From positions 1 to 64,000 of the forward strand of contig NZ_RBRE01000008.1 in NCBI RefSeq assembly GCF_003700275.1: a DNA stretch of 64,000 bases. The letters are read 5' to 3'. Both the position numbers and the translations under genes were made by a program. Position 1 is the stretch's first letter; each line of letters starts with the position of its first letter. The notes below the pieces were generated by a model, which was not told where the DNA came from, ran no database searches, and was given only the letters and a program-made list of their open reading frames with translations. The DNA comes from Pseudomonas cichorii (GTDB lineage: Bacteria; Pseudomonadota; Gammaproteobacteria; Pseudomonadales; Pseudomonadaceae). Of this stretch, positions 55,924 through 64,000 are shown piece by piece.

Positions 55924-57579
55924 CTAAGCCTGGGGCTCGGGCAACATCACGTGATAAGGCGCTTCGACCACTGCCGAGTGCACCTGATTGCGCCCGGCAT
56001 GCTTGGCGCGATACAGCGCATTGTCGGCCTGGGAAGCCAGGGTCAGGCTGTCGTCATTCACCCCCAGTGCGACCAGGCCGGCACTGAAGGTACAGAACAG
56101 GTCCGTGGGCTGGGCGGGATAATGAATTTCCGCAAAGCGATAACGAATCTCTTCGAGTACCTGATGGGCGCTGTGAATGTCGGTGTCTGGCATCACGATG
56201 GCGAATTCTTCGCCGCCGTAACGGCCAATGAAGTCGGTTTTACGCAGGCGCTGCTTGAGAAACAGCGCCAGGCTCTTGATGACGCGGTCGCCCATGGGGT
56301 GGCCGTGGCTGTCGTTGACCTTCTTGAAATGGTCGATATCGAGCATGGCAAAACACAGCGGCTTGTTCTCGCGGCGGGCGCGAAAGCTGCAATCTTCCAG
56401 CAACTGGAGAATATGCGTGTGGTTGTACAGGCCGGTCAGGCTGTCACGAACCATCCGCGCCTTCAGGCTGCGCGCCCGGGCCGCACGGTTGCGCACAGTG
56501 GTGATCAGATGGCGAGGCTTGATCGGCTTGGTCAGGAAGTCATCGCCGCCTTCGCTCATGGCGTCGAGCTGCTTGTCCTGGTCATCTTCGGCGGACAGGT
56601 AAATGATCGGCACGCTGACATAGCGGTCATTGTGGCGAATGACCTTGGCCAGTTCGGTGCCGGTGCAGCCTGGCATGTACATGTCGAGAATGATCAGGTC
56701 AGGCTGGAATTCCGCCAGTTCGGCCATGGCCTGGATCGGGTCGAGCAGTGTGCGGGTGACGATCCCGGCAGCATTGAGCAGGCGTTCGGTGTGGGTGGCC
56801 TGGGCGCGGGAGTCGTCGATGACCAGCACCTTGTAAGGTTCGTACTGGGCAACGCAGGTCAGGACTTCGATTTTCTCCAGCAGGCTCGATGCCTCAAGCG
56901 TGCCGGTCAGGAATTCTTCGCCGCCGGCGCGCACTGCCGCCAGCCGTGTCGGGGTATCGGTTTCATGATGACTGAAGAACAGCAACGGCAGTTTCTGTTC
57001 CAGTCCTTCCTGTACCTGGGTGGCGAGTTTCAAACCCTCGCCGGGACCACTGAAATCGACATCCATGATAATGACGGACGGATGTCGCTCCAGCATTGCC
57101 GACTGAAACTGGGCAACGTTGTCCAGTGACAGCGCGGACAGACCGAAAAACTCCAGCTGTTTGGCCAGGCGCTCGGCCCGCTCGCGATCCTGCAGGGCCA
57201 CATAGACCGGTTTGCGCAGCGGTGGCAGCGAGGTTTGTTCCAGTTTGTCGCCGTGCCGCAGGCCGGTGCGCGAAAGGCGCTGCATCAAGCGGTTGAGTTC
57301 GGTGATCAGGCTGCTATTGAGGCGGCCACGATTGGCTTCGACCGTTTCCAGCGCCTGCCCGATGGCCTGAGCCAGTTGCAGGTGTTCAGCCTGCTCGAAA
57401 CGTTCGGCGAAACGCAGCAGGCGCAGTGTCGAGTCCTTCAGCTCGGCCATATCGGCGAGCGACCATTCGGATTTCTGCAGGCGCTGCCAGGTCTCAAGAA
57501 TCTGGCGAGCTTGATGAGTGACCCTTTGGGCAAAATGATGCTTGAGACGATCGCGGTTAGGGTCTTCTGACTCGGTCAT
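55924..57579 (-). CDS. gcbA: Response regulator diguanylate cyclase, GcbA-like
   Basis: 551 codons from ATG 57579. An N-terminal helical region of about 120 residues is followed by a degenerate receiver (about 125-245), a full receiver with V-L-V-I-D-D-S and I-L-D-M-Y-M-P-G, and a GGDEF domain. The active-site motif G-G-E-E-F is at 455-459 with an intact product-inhibition R-x-x-D (446-449) five residues before it, so it should be an active, feedback-inhibited cyclic-di-GMP synthase. It occupies the place of PA4843 (GcbA), which promotes early biofilm attachment. The symbol rests on position and architecture. Confidence 0.85.
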   Translation of the reverse strand: MTESEDPNRDRLKHHFAQRVTHQARQILETWQRLQKSEWSLADMAELKDSTLRLLRFAERFEQAEHLQLAQAIGQALETVEANRGRLNSSLITELNRLMQRLSRTGLRHGDKLEQTSLPPLRKPVYVALQDRERAERLAKQLEFFGLSALSLDNVAQFQSAMLERHPSVIIMDVDFSGPGEGLKLATQVQEGLEQKLPLLFFSHHETDTPTRLAAVRAGGEEFLTGTLEASSLLEKIEVLTCVAQYEPYKVLVIDDSRAQATHTERLLNAAGIVTRTLLDPIQAMAELAEFQPDLIILDMYMPGCTGTELAKVIRHNDRYVSVPIIYLSAEDDQDKQLDAMSEGGDDFLTKPIKPRHLITTVRNRAARARSLKARMVRDSLTGLYNHTHILQLLEDCSFRARRENKPLCFAMLDIDHFKKVNDSHGHPMGDRVIKSLALFLKQRLRKTDFIGRYGGEEFAIVMPDTDIHSAHQVLEEIRYRFAEIHYPAQPTDLFCTFSAGLVALGVNDDSLTLASQADNALYRAKHAGRNQVHSAVVEAPYHVMLPEPQA

Positions 57580-57879
57580 ATCCTGACTACTGTGGGGTTC
57601 GCTTAGGAGTACCACTGCTGGCGCTATGCTAGCACCTCCGATTGTTGAGAAGAGTGCCGTAAGTCACTTATTCGTCAACAAAAGAGTCTGTAGCTGCGCT
57701 CAGAGTCATTTTTGTGCTCAAAGGTTGCGTGATAGGTGTTATTTCTCTGCCATTCGCTTCCTGGTCGAGAAAGCGGCCTGCCGCAATGGCAACAAAACCT
57801 GTACCGCGCATGTCAGCAAAAGGCACCTTGCTGTAAGGTTGCGGTCGAACCACTGAACCTGACCGAAAGGACCCATACC

Positions 57880-58959
57880 ATGCTGGATTGGAAGAACCGC
57901 GCAGGCAGCGCGGGTGAGCGTACCGCTGACACTGCGTCGGTCAAGAGACGTGGTTACCTGGGTAACCTGTTCTACAGCCGGGCCCTGGGCTCGCTGATCC
58001 TGATCTATCTTCTGATCACCCTGCTGGTGGGTTGGTACTGGAGCAAGGAGCCTGCACTGTTTCCCGTGCAGCAGAATGCGCAGGCGGCTGCCGAACGTGA
58101 AGGCAAGCCGATGGTGATTGGCTATACCACCGTCGAAACCCTCAAGACCGTAACCCAGACATTGCTCACCAAGCGCGGTGGCTATCTGTCCAACGACCGT
58201 TTCCCGCCAGGCATCTGGCTGGATAACGTGCCAAGTTGGGAGTACGGCGTGTTGGTGCAGGTCCGCGATCTGAGCCGTGCCTTGCGCAAGGACTTTGCCC
58301 GTTCCCAGTCGCAATCGGCTGAAGACGGCGATCTGGCCCGTGCCGAGCCGCTGTTCAACTTCGATAACCGCAGTTGGGTGTTGCCGTCGAGTGAGTCGCA
58401 GTACACCGATGGCATCAATGCCCTGAGCCGTTATCAGGCGCGCCTGTCCGATCCGAACCAGAAGGGCGCGCTGTTCTATGCGCGTGCCGATAACCTGAAC
58501 AACTGGCTGGGCGATGTCGGCACCCGTCTGGGTTCCCTGTCGCAACGTCTGTCGGCCAGTGTCGGTCGGGTCAAGCTCAACAGCACTCTGAAAACCGAAG
58601 CCATTGCCTCGGTCAAGCCGGGTGAAGTGCCGCAGGTCGATGAAGAAATCGTCGAAACCCCGTGGCTGCAGATCGATAACGTGTTCTATGAAGCGCGTGG
58701 TCAGGCCTGGGCTCTGTCGCACTTGCTGCGAGCCATCGAGGTAGACTTTGCGGATGTGCTGGCCAAGAAGAACGCTACCGTCAGCGTGCGCCAGATCATT
58801 CGTGAGCTGGAAGCTTCCCAGGAGCCGCTGTGGAGCCCTATGGTCCTCAACGGCAGCGCGTTTGGCGTATTGGCCAACCACTCGCTGGTCATGGCCAACT
58901 ACATCTCGCGGGCCAACGCGGCGGTGATCGACCTTCGCCAGTTGCTGTCCCAGGGCTGA
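57880..58959 (+). CDS. DUF2333 family membrane-anchored protein
   Basis: 359 codons; ATG 57880 nine bases after G-A-A-A-G-G-A. One membrane helix near residues 38-58 (S-L-I-L-I-Y-L-L-I-T-L-L-V-G) and a large periplasmic part containing G-G-Y-L-S-N-D-R-F-P-P-G-I-W-L-D-N. Matches the DUF2333 family next to the Nudix gene in pseudomonads. Function unknown. Its stop overlaps the next start by one base. Confidence 0.82.
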   Translation: MLDWKNRAGSAGERTADTASVKRRGYLGNLFYSRALGSLILIYLLITLLVGWYWSKEPALFPVQQNAQAAAEREGKPMVIGYTTVETLKTVTQTLLTKRGGYLSNDRFPPGIWLDNVPSWEYGVLVQVRDLSRALRKDFARSQSQSAEDGDLARAEPLFNFDNRSWVLPSSESQYTDGINALSRYQARLSDPNQKGALFYARADNLNNWLGDVGTRLGSLSQRLSASVGRVKLNSTLKTEAIASVKPGEVPQVDEEIVETPWLQIDNVFYEARGQAWALSHLLRAIEVDFADVLAKKNATVSVRQIIRELEASQEPLWSPMVLNGSAFGVLANHSLVMANYISRANAAVIDLRQLLSQG

Positions 58960-59504
58960 TGAGCTTTTCTTCGCACGAGGCCGCGCATCGCGCCGCCTCG
59001 GACGCCGAACAGATCGCCTGGGTCGACGAGCAGGATCAAGTGCTGGGTTCTCTGGGCCGGGCCGAGTTGCGCGAGCGCGGTCTGATCGGGCGTGGCACTT
59101 ATATTCTGCTGTTCAACTCGGCAGGTGAGCTGTGTGTCCATCAACGAACCCTGAGCAAAGCCATTTATCCCGGTTTCTGGGATGTTGCGGCTGGCGGCAT
59201 GGTTCAGGCAGGCGAAAGCTATGCGCTGTCGGCGGCCCGTGAGCTGGAGGAAGAACTGGGTGTCAGTGGCGTGCCGCTGCAGGTTCATGAGCAGTTTTTC
59301 TTCGACCAGCCGGACAACCGACTCTGGTGCGCGGTGTTTTCCGCGGTCTGGGACGGGCCTCTGACTCTGCAACCGGAAGAGGTGTTGCAGGCGCGCTTTA
59401 TCCCGGTCGCACAGGTGCTTGCCGAAACCGCTGAAAAGCCTTATTGCCCGGACTCTCTGGCGGCGTTGAAACGCTATCTGCAACAGGTCGCAAATGTTCA
59501 GTAA
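58959..59504 (+). CDS. Nudix hydrolase, YfcD-like
   Basis: 181 codons. Complete Nudix box G-x5-E-x7-R-E-L-x-E-E-x-G-V (G-G-M-V-Q-A-G-E to E-E-L-G-V), preceded by H-Q-R-T-x-x-K and the D-V-A-A-G-G strand of the IPP-isomerase-like YfcD group. Substrate unknown. Translationally coupled to the DUF2333 gene. Confidence 0.88.
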   Translation: MSFSSHEAAHRAASDAEQIAWVDEQDQVLGSLGRAELRERGLIGRGTYILLFNSAGELCVHQRTLSKAIYPGFWDVAAGGMVQAGESYALSAARELEEELGVSGVPLQVHEQFFFDQPDNRLWCAVFSAVWDGPLTLQPEEVLQARFIPVAQVLAETAEKPYCPDSLAALKRYLQQVANVQ

Positions 59505-59680
59505 ATTGGCGCATTCAGGCTCTTAGCAAGCATGCTTTTTGTCGTTACACTGCGCGACCTTTTTCAAGCTGGACCGGCCCTGCCGCTCCAGTAGCGCTGC
59601 CCCTGCCAGAGTGGGGCTTCGCGGTCGAAGGCTCAATGCTGAGCCCGGCCCGTCTTCAGTCCTCAACAAGAGGATTTCCC

Positions 59681-60052
59681 GTGGCTAAAAAAGCCGCATC
59701 CTTCGCCGCCCTGGGTGGCCTGGTGTTTTCAACCGACGCAGGGCGTCATTGTCCCGACTGTCGTCAGCCCGTTGATGCCTGTACCTGCAAGCAAAGCGTC
59801 ATCCCCGAGGGTGATGGTATTGCGCGGGTCCGGCGCGAGAGCAAAGGCCGTGGAGGCAAGACCGTGACCACCATCACGGGCGTGCCGCTGGCCGAGGAAG
59901 GGCTCAAGGATCTGGCCAAGGCGCTCAAACAGCGCTGCGGCACAGGCGGAGCCCTCAAGGACGGAGTGATCGAGATTCAGGGCGATCACGTCGAGCTGTT
60001 GCTGGCAGAGCTGGTCAAGAAAGGCTTCAAGGCCAAAAAGTCCGGCGGCTGA
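59681..60052 (+). CDS. SUI1/eIF1-like translation factor (YciH type)
   Basis: 123 codons from GTG 59681 with A-A-G-A-G-G-A upstream. An N-terminal C-P-D-C-x(7)-C-x-C zinc-like motif (H-C-P-D-C through C-T-C-K) precedes the SUI1 domain (K-T-V-T-T-I-T-G-V-P, L-K-x-R-C-G-T-G-G and I-Q-G-D-H). YciH relatives are thought to affect start-codon fidelity under stress. Confidence 0.9.
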   Translation: MAKKAASFAALGGLVFSTDAGRHCPDCRQPVDACTCKQSVIPEGDGIARVRRESKGRGGKTVTTITGVPLAEEGLKDLAKALKQRCGTGGALKDGVIEIQGDHVELLLAELVKKGFKAKKSGG

Positions 60053-60140
60053 GCGAGAACCAAACCGTCATTTCCACTCTCTACACTGCGCAGGCCTGTA
60101 ATCGGGCCGACGCTACATGACATATATATAGGGGACTTCG

Positions 60141-62054
60141 ATGTCCGTACGACGCACACGCAAAGACGATGGCAGCCAATGGACCGTTGCGGACAGCCGC
60201 AGTGTTTACGGGATTCGCCATTGGGGGGCCGGTTATTTTGCGATCAATGAATCCGGTCGCGTTGAAGTTCGTCCCAATGGACCGGGCAGTTCGCCCATCG
60301 ACCTCTACGAGCAGGTCGACAATCTGCGCAAGAGCGGTTTGTCCCTGCCATTGCTGGTGCGTTTCCCCGATATCCTGCAGGACCGTGTCCGTCAGTTGAC
60401 CGGTGCCTTCGACAGCAACATTGCCCGCCTCGAATACCAGAGCCAGTACACGGCGCTGTATCCGATCAAGGTCAACCAGCAGGAAGCGGTGGTGGAAAAC
60501 ATCATCGCCACCCAGAACGTTTCGATTGGCCTGGAAGCCGGTTCCAAACCCGAGCTGATGGCGGTACTGGCGCTGGCGCCCAAGGGCGGCACCATCGTCT
60601 GTAACGGCTACAAGGACCGCGAGTTCATACGTCTGGCGCTGATGGGCCAGAAACTGGGCCACAACGTCTTCATCGTCATCGAAAAAGAATCCGAAGTCGA
60701 ACTGGTGATCGAAGAGGCCGCCGAACTCAAGGTCGCGCCGCAAGTGGGTCTGCGTGTGCGTCTGTCTTCGCTGGCGTCCAGCAAGTGGGCCGATACCGGT
60801 GGCGAGAAATCCAAGTTCGGTCTGTCGGCTGCGCAATTGCTGTCGGTGGTCGAGCGTTTCCGCAAGGCCGGTCTGGATCAGGGCATTCGTCTGCTGCACT
60901 TCCACATGGGTTCGCAGATCGCCAACCTTGCCGATTATCAGCACGGTTTCAAGGAAGCGATTCGTTATTACGGCGAATTGCGCAATCTGGGCCTGCCGGT
61001 CGATCACATCGACGTCGGAGGCGGTTTGGGTGTCGACTATGACGGCACGCACTCGCGCAATGCCAGCTCGATCAACTACGACATGGACGATTACGCCGGT
61101 GTCGTGGTCGGCATGCTCAAGGAGTTCTGCGACGCGCAGGGCCTGCCGCATCCGCATATCTTTTCCGAAAGCGGCCGCTCGCTGACCGCTCACCACGCCG
61201 TGCTGGTGGTCCAGGTGACCGACGTCGAGCGGCACAACGATGAAGTCCCGCTGATCGAGGACAAGGACAGCCTGCCGGAAACCGTGCAGTGGCTGATTGA
61301 CCTGCTCGGTCCGACCGACATCGAGATGGTGACCGAGACTTACTGGCGCGCCACGCACTATATGAGCGATATCGCCACCCAGTATGCCGACGGCAAAATC
61401 AGCCTGGCGCAGAAGGCGCTGGGCGAGCAGTGCTATTTCGCAGTCTGCCGCCGCCTGCACAACTCGTTGAAGGCCCGTCAGCGCTCCCACCGTCAGGTGC
61501 TGGACGAACTCAACGACAAGCTGGCCGACAAGTACATCTGCAATTTCTCGGTATTCCAGAGCCTGCCCGACACCTGGGCCATCGGCCAGGTACTGCCGAT
61601 CATTCCGTTGCATCGCCTGGACGAAGAGCCTGTACGCCGTGCGGTGTTGCAGGACCTGACCTGCGACTCCGATGGCAAGATCAATCAGTACGTCGATGAG
61701 CAAAGTATCGAAACCAGCATGCCGGTGCATGCCCTGAACGAAGGTGAAGACTACCTGCTGGGGATTTTCCTGGTGGGCGCCTATCAGGAAATCCTCGGTG
61801 ACATGCACAACCTGTTCGGTGACACCGACTCGGTGAACATCTACCAGAATCAGGATGGCAGCGTGTACCACGCCGGTATCGAAACCCATGACACCATCGA
61901 AGACATGCTGCGCTACGTGCACTTGTCGCCGGAAGAACTGATGACCCATTACCGGGACAAGGTTGCCAGCGCCAGGATCAGCCCGCGTGAACGCACCCAG
62001 TATCTGGATGCGTTGCGTCTTGGCTTGACCCGGTCTTCTTACCTGTCGTCCTGA
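60141..62054 (+). CDS. speA: Biosynthetic arginine decarboxylase
   Basis: 637 codons; ATG after T-A-G-G-G-G-A. Fold III PLP enzyme: Y-P-I-K-V-N-Q-Q holds the PLP lysine (K110), H-F-H-M-G-S-Q and [10 protein letters not shown] are conserved, and E-S-G-R marks the phosphate region. It makes agmatine from arginine for putrescine synthesis. Same neighbours (SUI1 protein) as in P. aeruginosa. Confidence 0.97.
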   Translation: MSVRRTRKDDGSQWTVADSRSVYGIRHWGAGYFAINESGRVEVRPNGPGSSPIDLYEQVDNLRKSGLSLPLLVRFPDILQDRVRQLTGAFDSNIARLEYQSQYTALYPIKVNQQEAVVENIIATQNVSIGLEAGSKPELMAVLALAPKGGTIVCNGYKDREFIRLALMGQKLGHNVFIVIEKESEVELVIEEAAELKVAPQVGLRVRLSSLASSKWADTGGEKSKFGLSAAQLLSVVERFRKAGLDQGIRLLHFHMGSQIANLADYQHGFKEAIRYYGELRNLGLPVDHIDVGGGLGVDYDGTHSRNASSINYDMDDYAGVVVGMLKEFCDAQGLPHPHIFSESGRSLTAHHAVLVVQVTDVERHNDEVPLIEDKDSLPETVQWLIDLLGPTDIEMVTETYWRATHYMSDIATQYADGKISLAQKALGEQCYFAVCRRLHNSLKARQRSHRQVLDELNDKLADKYICNFSVFQSLPDTWAIGQVLPIIPLHRLDEEPVRRAVLQDLTCDSDGKINQYVDEQSIETSMPVHALNEGEDYLLGIFLVGAYQEILGDMHNLFGDTDSVNIYQNQDGSVYHAGIETHDTIEDMLRYVHLSPEELMTHYRDKVASARISPRERTQYLDALRLGLTRSSYLSS

Positions 62055-62061
62055 TCTGCTT

Positions 62062-62110
62062 TCGCGCATGAATTCGCTCCTGCCGGATGGGAGCGGATTC
62101 ATCCACGATT
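62062..62110. repeat. REP-type inverted repeat after speA
   Basis: Arms 62062-62081 and 62090-62110 pair imperfectly (core GAATTCGCTCC / GGAGCGGATTC), mixing the GAATTC and GGATTC variants. It begins eight bases after the speA stop. Confidence 0.75.
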
Positions 62111-62229
62111 GGCATGTAGGCTAAAACCACTTCGCCTGTAGGCTGCTTCCTGTTCTGCCTTTTGCTCTCTACTCGACTCCGCTTCTCGGCCAGAATCGCC
62201 GACCGGATTCCCCTGTAGAGAACATCCCA

Positions 62230-63645
62230 ATGCCCGATCCCGCCAGCACGCCGCTTTTTTGTCTGGAGATCGCCCGTCTGCGTCATCGCTTCAGTGTCCT
62301 CTGGCTACAGGGGCACGAAGCAATCAGTCAGCCTTTTGTCTTTGAACTGGAAGTGATCAACGAAGACGCCGATGTGGACCTGGCAAGCCTGATGTACAAG
62401 CCGGTCTTCCTCAGCTTTCAAGGCGGTGTTCATGGTTTTCACGGGCAGATCCATGGCGCGATGCGCAGTCATTATCGTCCCGGGCCTGCCTGCTACCGGT
62501 TGAAGATCGGGCCGCGGCTGGCCTGTCTTGGGCAGCGTTACAATCAGCGGATCTTTCAGCACATGAGTGCTCCGCAGATTATCGCCCGGGTGCTGGAGGA
62601 GCATGGGCTGCGCAAGGGCAGCTATCGTTTCGAGCTGAAAAAAACGTGCCGCGAGCGCGAATATTGCGCGCAATATCAGGAATCCGACCTGCAACTGGTG
62701 CAGCGCCTGTGTGCCGAAGAAGGTATCCACTATCACTTTGCGCATTCCCGTCGCCGCCATGAAGTGGTGTTCGGCGATAGCCTGCGTGGCTTTGGTTGTA
62801 CGCCCGCTGCGCCCTGGCGGCAGTTGTCCCGGGAGTCCGGTGTCACCCGTTTTGCCGTCAGTGCCAACGGCCAGGACTCGCCGGGGTCTCGCTCGCATCA
62901 GCGGGCCGAGGGCGAAAGCAGCCTGCCGTATGTGCTGTCCGGGCATCTATTGCCGCTGACCGGCCATCCCGAGCTTGAGTGGAATCATATGTGGCTGGTC
63001 ACCGGGGTTGAGCATCGCTGCCTTGAATCCTTGCCTGACGATGGCCCTGGCGAACGCTATTCCAACCGGTTCAACGCCGTGCCCTGGGAAGTGGGTTTCA
63101 GCGCGCCAGAGCCGCAGCCAGGCCCGAAACTGCCGCAGTTGCAACGCGCCTGGATCATCGGTCCGCCGGGCCAGGAGGTCAGTCGTGACTCGGTTGGTCG
63201 TCTCAAGGTGCAGTTCGAGTGGGGGCTGCAAGGACGGGGCGCGCGTTACAACGATTGCTGGCTGCCCGTGATGCCCGGTCTTGAGCTGGCGTTCAGGGGA
63301 GGCATGGAGGTGCTGGTAAGTGTCTTCGATGACGATATGGAGCGGCCAGTGATAACGGCCTGCCTGTACTCTCGCGCCCGCGAGCCATTTTCCAGCCAGT
63401 CCGCCGGCTTGGCGCAGAGAGGCGACGTGCCTGCCGACAGCGTTCGGGCGCAACTGGACTGGCAGATGATCATGGGCGACAAGCGCCGCTTGCGGCTGGA
63501 TAACGGGCCGATGGTGTCCTTTGAAGAGGGCAGCGAGTTGTCGTTGAGCATCGGTTCCAGTCAGGTTCGGCTGGATGCCAGCGGCCTGACCCTGACCAGT
63601 CCGCGGATTACCTTTGTCAGCAAGATGGTCGAGAACGATCAGTAG
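62230..63645 (+). CDS. Divergent short VgrG (type VI secretion spike) protein
   Basis: 471 codons. The gp27-like head is clear: F-S-V-L-W-L-Q-G-H-E-A-I-S-Q-P-F-V-F-E-L-E-V, then G-x-V-H-G-F-H-G-Q-I, and E-S-D-L-Q-L-V-Q-R-L-C-A-E-E-G-I-H-Y near residue 155-172. A gp5-like OB domain follows (D-S-V-G-R-L-K-V-Q-F-E-W), where the usual S-Q-P-W-A-G-x-G-W-G is replaced by L-P-V-M-P-G-L-E-L-A. The C-terminal repeat is short. No effector, adaptor or PAAR gene follows; the next gene is convergent and overlaps by seven bases. Probably an orphan spike. Confidence 0.8.
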   Translation: MPDPASTPLFCLEIARLRHRFSVLWLQGHEAISQPFVFELEVINEDADVDLASLMYKPVFLSFQGGVHGFHGQIHGAMRSHYRPGPACYRLKIGPRLACLGQRYNQRIFQHMSAPQIIARVLEEHGLRKGSYRFELKKTCREREYCAQYQESDLQLVQRLCAEEGIHYHFAHSRRRHEVVFGDSLRGFGCTPAAPWRQLSRESGVTRFAVSANGQDSPGSRSHQRAEGESSLPYVLSGHLLPLTGHPELEWNHMWLVTGVEHRCLESLPDDGPGERYSNRFNAVPWEVGFSAPEPQPGPKLPQLQRAWIIGPPGQEVSRDSVGRLKVQFEWGLQGRGARYNDCWLPVMPGLELAFRGGMEVLVSVFDDDMERPVITACLYSRAREPFSSQSAGLAQRGDVPADSVRAQLDWQMIMGDKRRLRLDNGPMVSFEEGSELSLSIGSSQVRLDASGLTLTSPRITFVSKMVENDQ

Positions 63646-64000
63646 GCAAACCAGCCGTCCTTGCGGGTCAGGCGCCAGGCAATCGTTCCAAGGCTCAGGC
63701 CGCGCAACAGGGTAAAGGCCAGGAACGTCAGCCACAGCCCGTGATTGCCCTGATCGACAGCGAGCAAGGCGACAGGCGCGATGAGGGCCACACTGATCAG
63801 CATCGCATTGCGCATTTCCCGGGCGCGGGTGGCGCCGATGAACAGGCCGTCCAGCAGGTAGCTCCAGACCGCGAGCAAGGGCATCGCGGCCAGATAAGGC
63901 AGGTAGACGAGGGCGGTTGCCCGTACTTCGGGGATATCGGTCTGCATCTGTACAAACAGATGTCCACCCAGCAGGAACAGCAGGGCAAAGGCTGCACTGG
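63639..64000 (-). CDS. DinF-like MATE efflux transporter, C-terminal part (runs off the window)
   Basis: About 120 codons of the 3' end, still open at base 64000. The segments A-L-L-F-L-L-G-G-H-L-F, Y-L-P-Y-L-A-A-M-P-L-L-A-V-W-S-Y-L-L-D-G-L-F-I-G written here in two parts (L-A-A-M-P-L-L-A and W-S-Y-L-L-D-G-L-F-I-G), and A-T-R-A-R-E-M-R-N-A-M fit the DinF branch of the MATE family, in which W-x-Y-x-L-D-G-x-F-I-G is typical. Family certain enough; length and start cannot be seen. Confidence 0.75.
   Translation of the reverse strand, partial: SAAFALLFLLGGHLFVQMQTDIPEVRATALVYLPYLAAMPLLAVWSYLLDGLFIGATRAREMRNAMLISVALIAPVALLAVDQGNHGLWLTFLAFTLLRGLSLGTIAWRLTRKDGWFAY

Noticed and set aside
60081..62102. 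673-codon minus-strand frame over speA
   Set aside because: Shadow of speA; the plus-strand protein is a full-length known enzyme.

Overview
The window reads as a stretch of a Pseudomonas chromosome, most likely a fluorescens/syringae-type species. The base composition is GC-rich, REP-like inverted repeats lie between genes, and the right half (retS, purD, purH, fis, dusB, prmA, accC, accB, aroQ, dsbD, GGDEF regulator, DUF2333, Nudix, SUI1, speA) keeps the order I remember from P. aeruginosa PA4839-PA4857. The urt and ure genes also neighbour that block in P. aeruginosa, so the segment between urtA and marC (about 24.7-40.9 kb) looks like lineage-specific insertion. The P. aeruginosa comparison is from memory, not from a search.

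Layout. 1-4.0 kb: a type VI secretion effector of the VasX/BTH_I2691 kind, cut by the window edge and frameshifted, followed by a small membrane protein that may be its immunity partner. 4.0-14.2 kb: housekeeping and stress genes (OsmE-like lipoprotein, lipase, EamA transporter, PsiF, AI-2E-type transporter, Hsp70-like protein, DUF4153 protein, CbpA co-chaperone, sensor kinase, an unknown small protein, a thioredoxin-like protein without its redox cysteines). 14.2-24.4 kb: urea catabolism, all on the minus strand, with the ABC importer urtABCDE followed by urease ureD-ureA-GNAT-GNAT-ureB-ureC. A sigma-54 type promoter precedes urtA, which fits nitrogen control. 24.7-27.6 kb: a copper-handling operon (DUF2946, PCu(A)C, DUF2946, PepSY protein) in which the expected TonB-dependent copper receptor has been deleted, leaving only its last codons. 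27.8-28.6 kb: a lone GH18-type hydrolase without a signal peptide. 28.8-36.4 kb: corrin-ring genes in two divergent operons (cobL-cbiD-cobK and cobG-cobH-cobI-cobJ) with an 18-bp perfect palindrome between them.

36.6-40.9 kb holds the most unusual content. Five consecutive plus-strand genes of about 215-264 codons appear to be diverged paralogues of one family I cannot name. They look like one single gene plus a duplicated two-gene module, in which the longer member carries a hydrophobic central helix and the shorter does not. The array sits between cobJ and marC/retS in a region of lower GC.

40.9-64 kb is core genome: MarC-family protein, RetS hybrid kinase (biofilm/virulence switch), purine synthesis (purD, purH), the dusB-fis operon, prmA and a DUF3426 protein, accBC, aroQ, dsbD, a diguanylate cyclase response regulator, DUF2333, Nudix, SUI1 and arginine decarboxylase speA. 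It closes with an orphan, divergent VgrG and the 3' end of a DinF-like MATE transporter that runs off the window.
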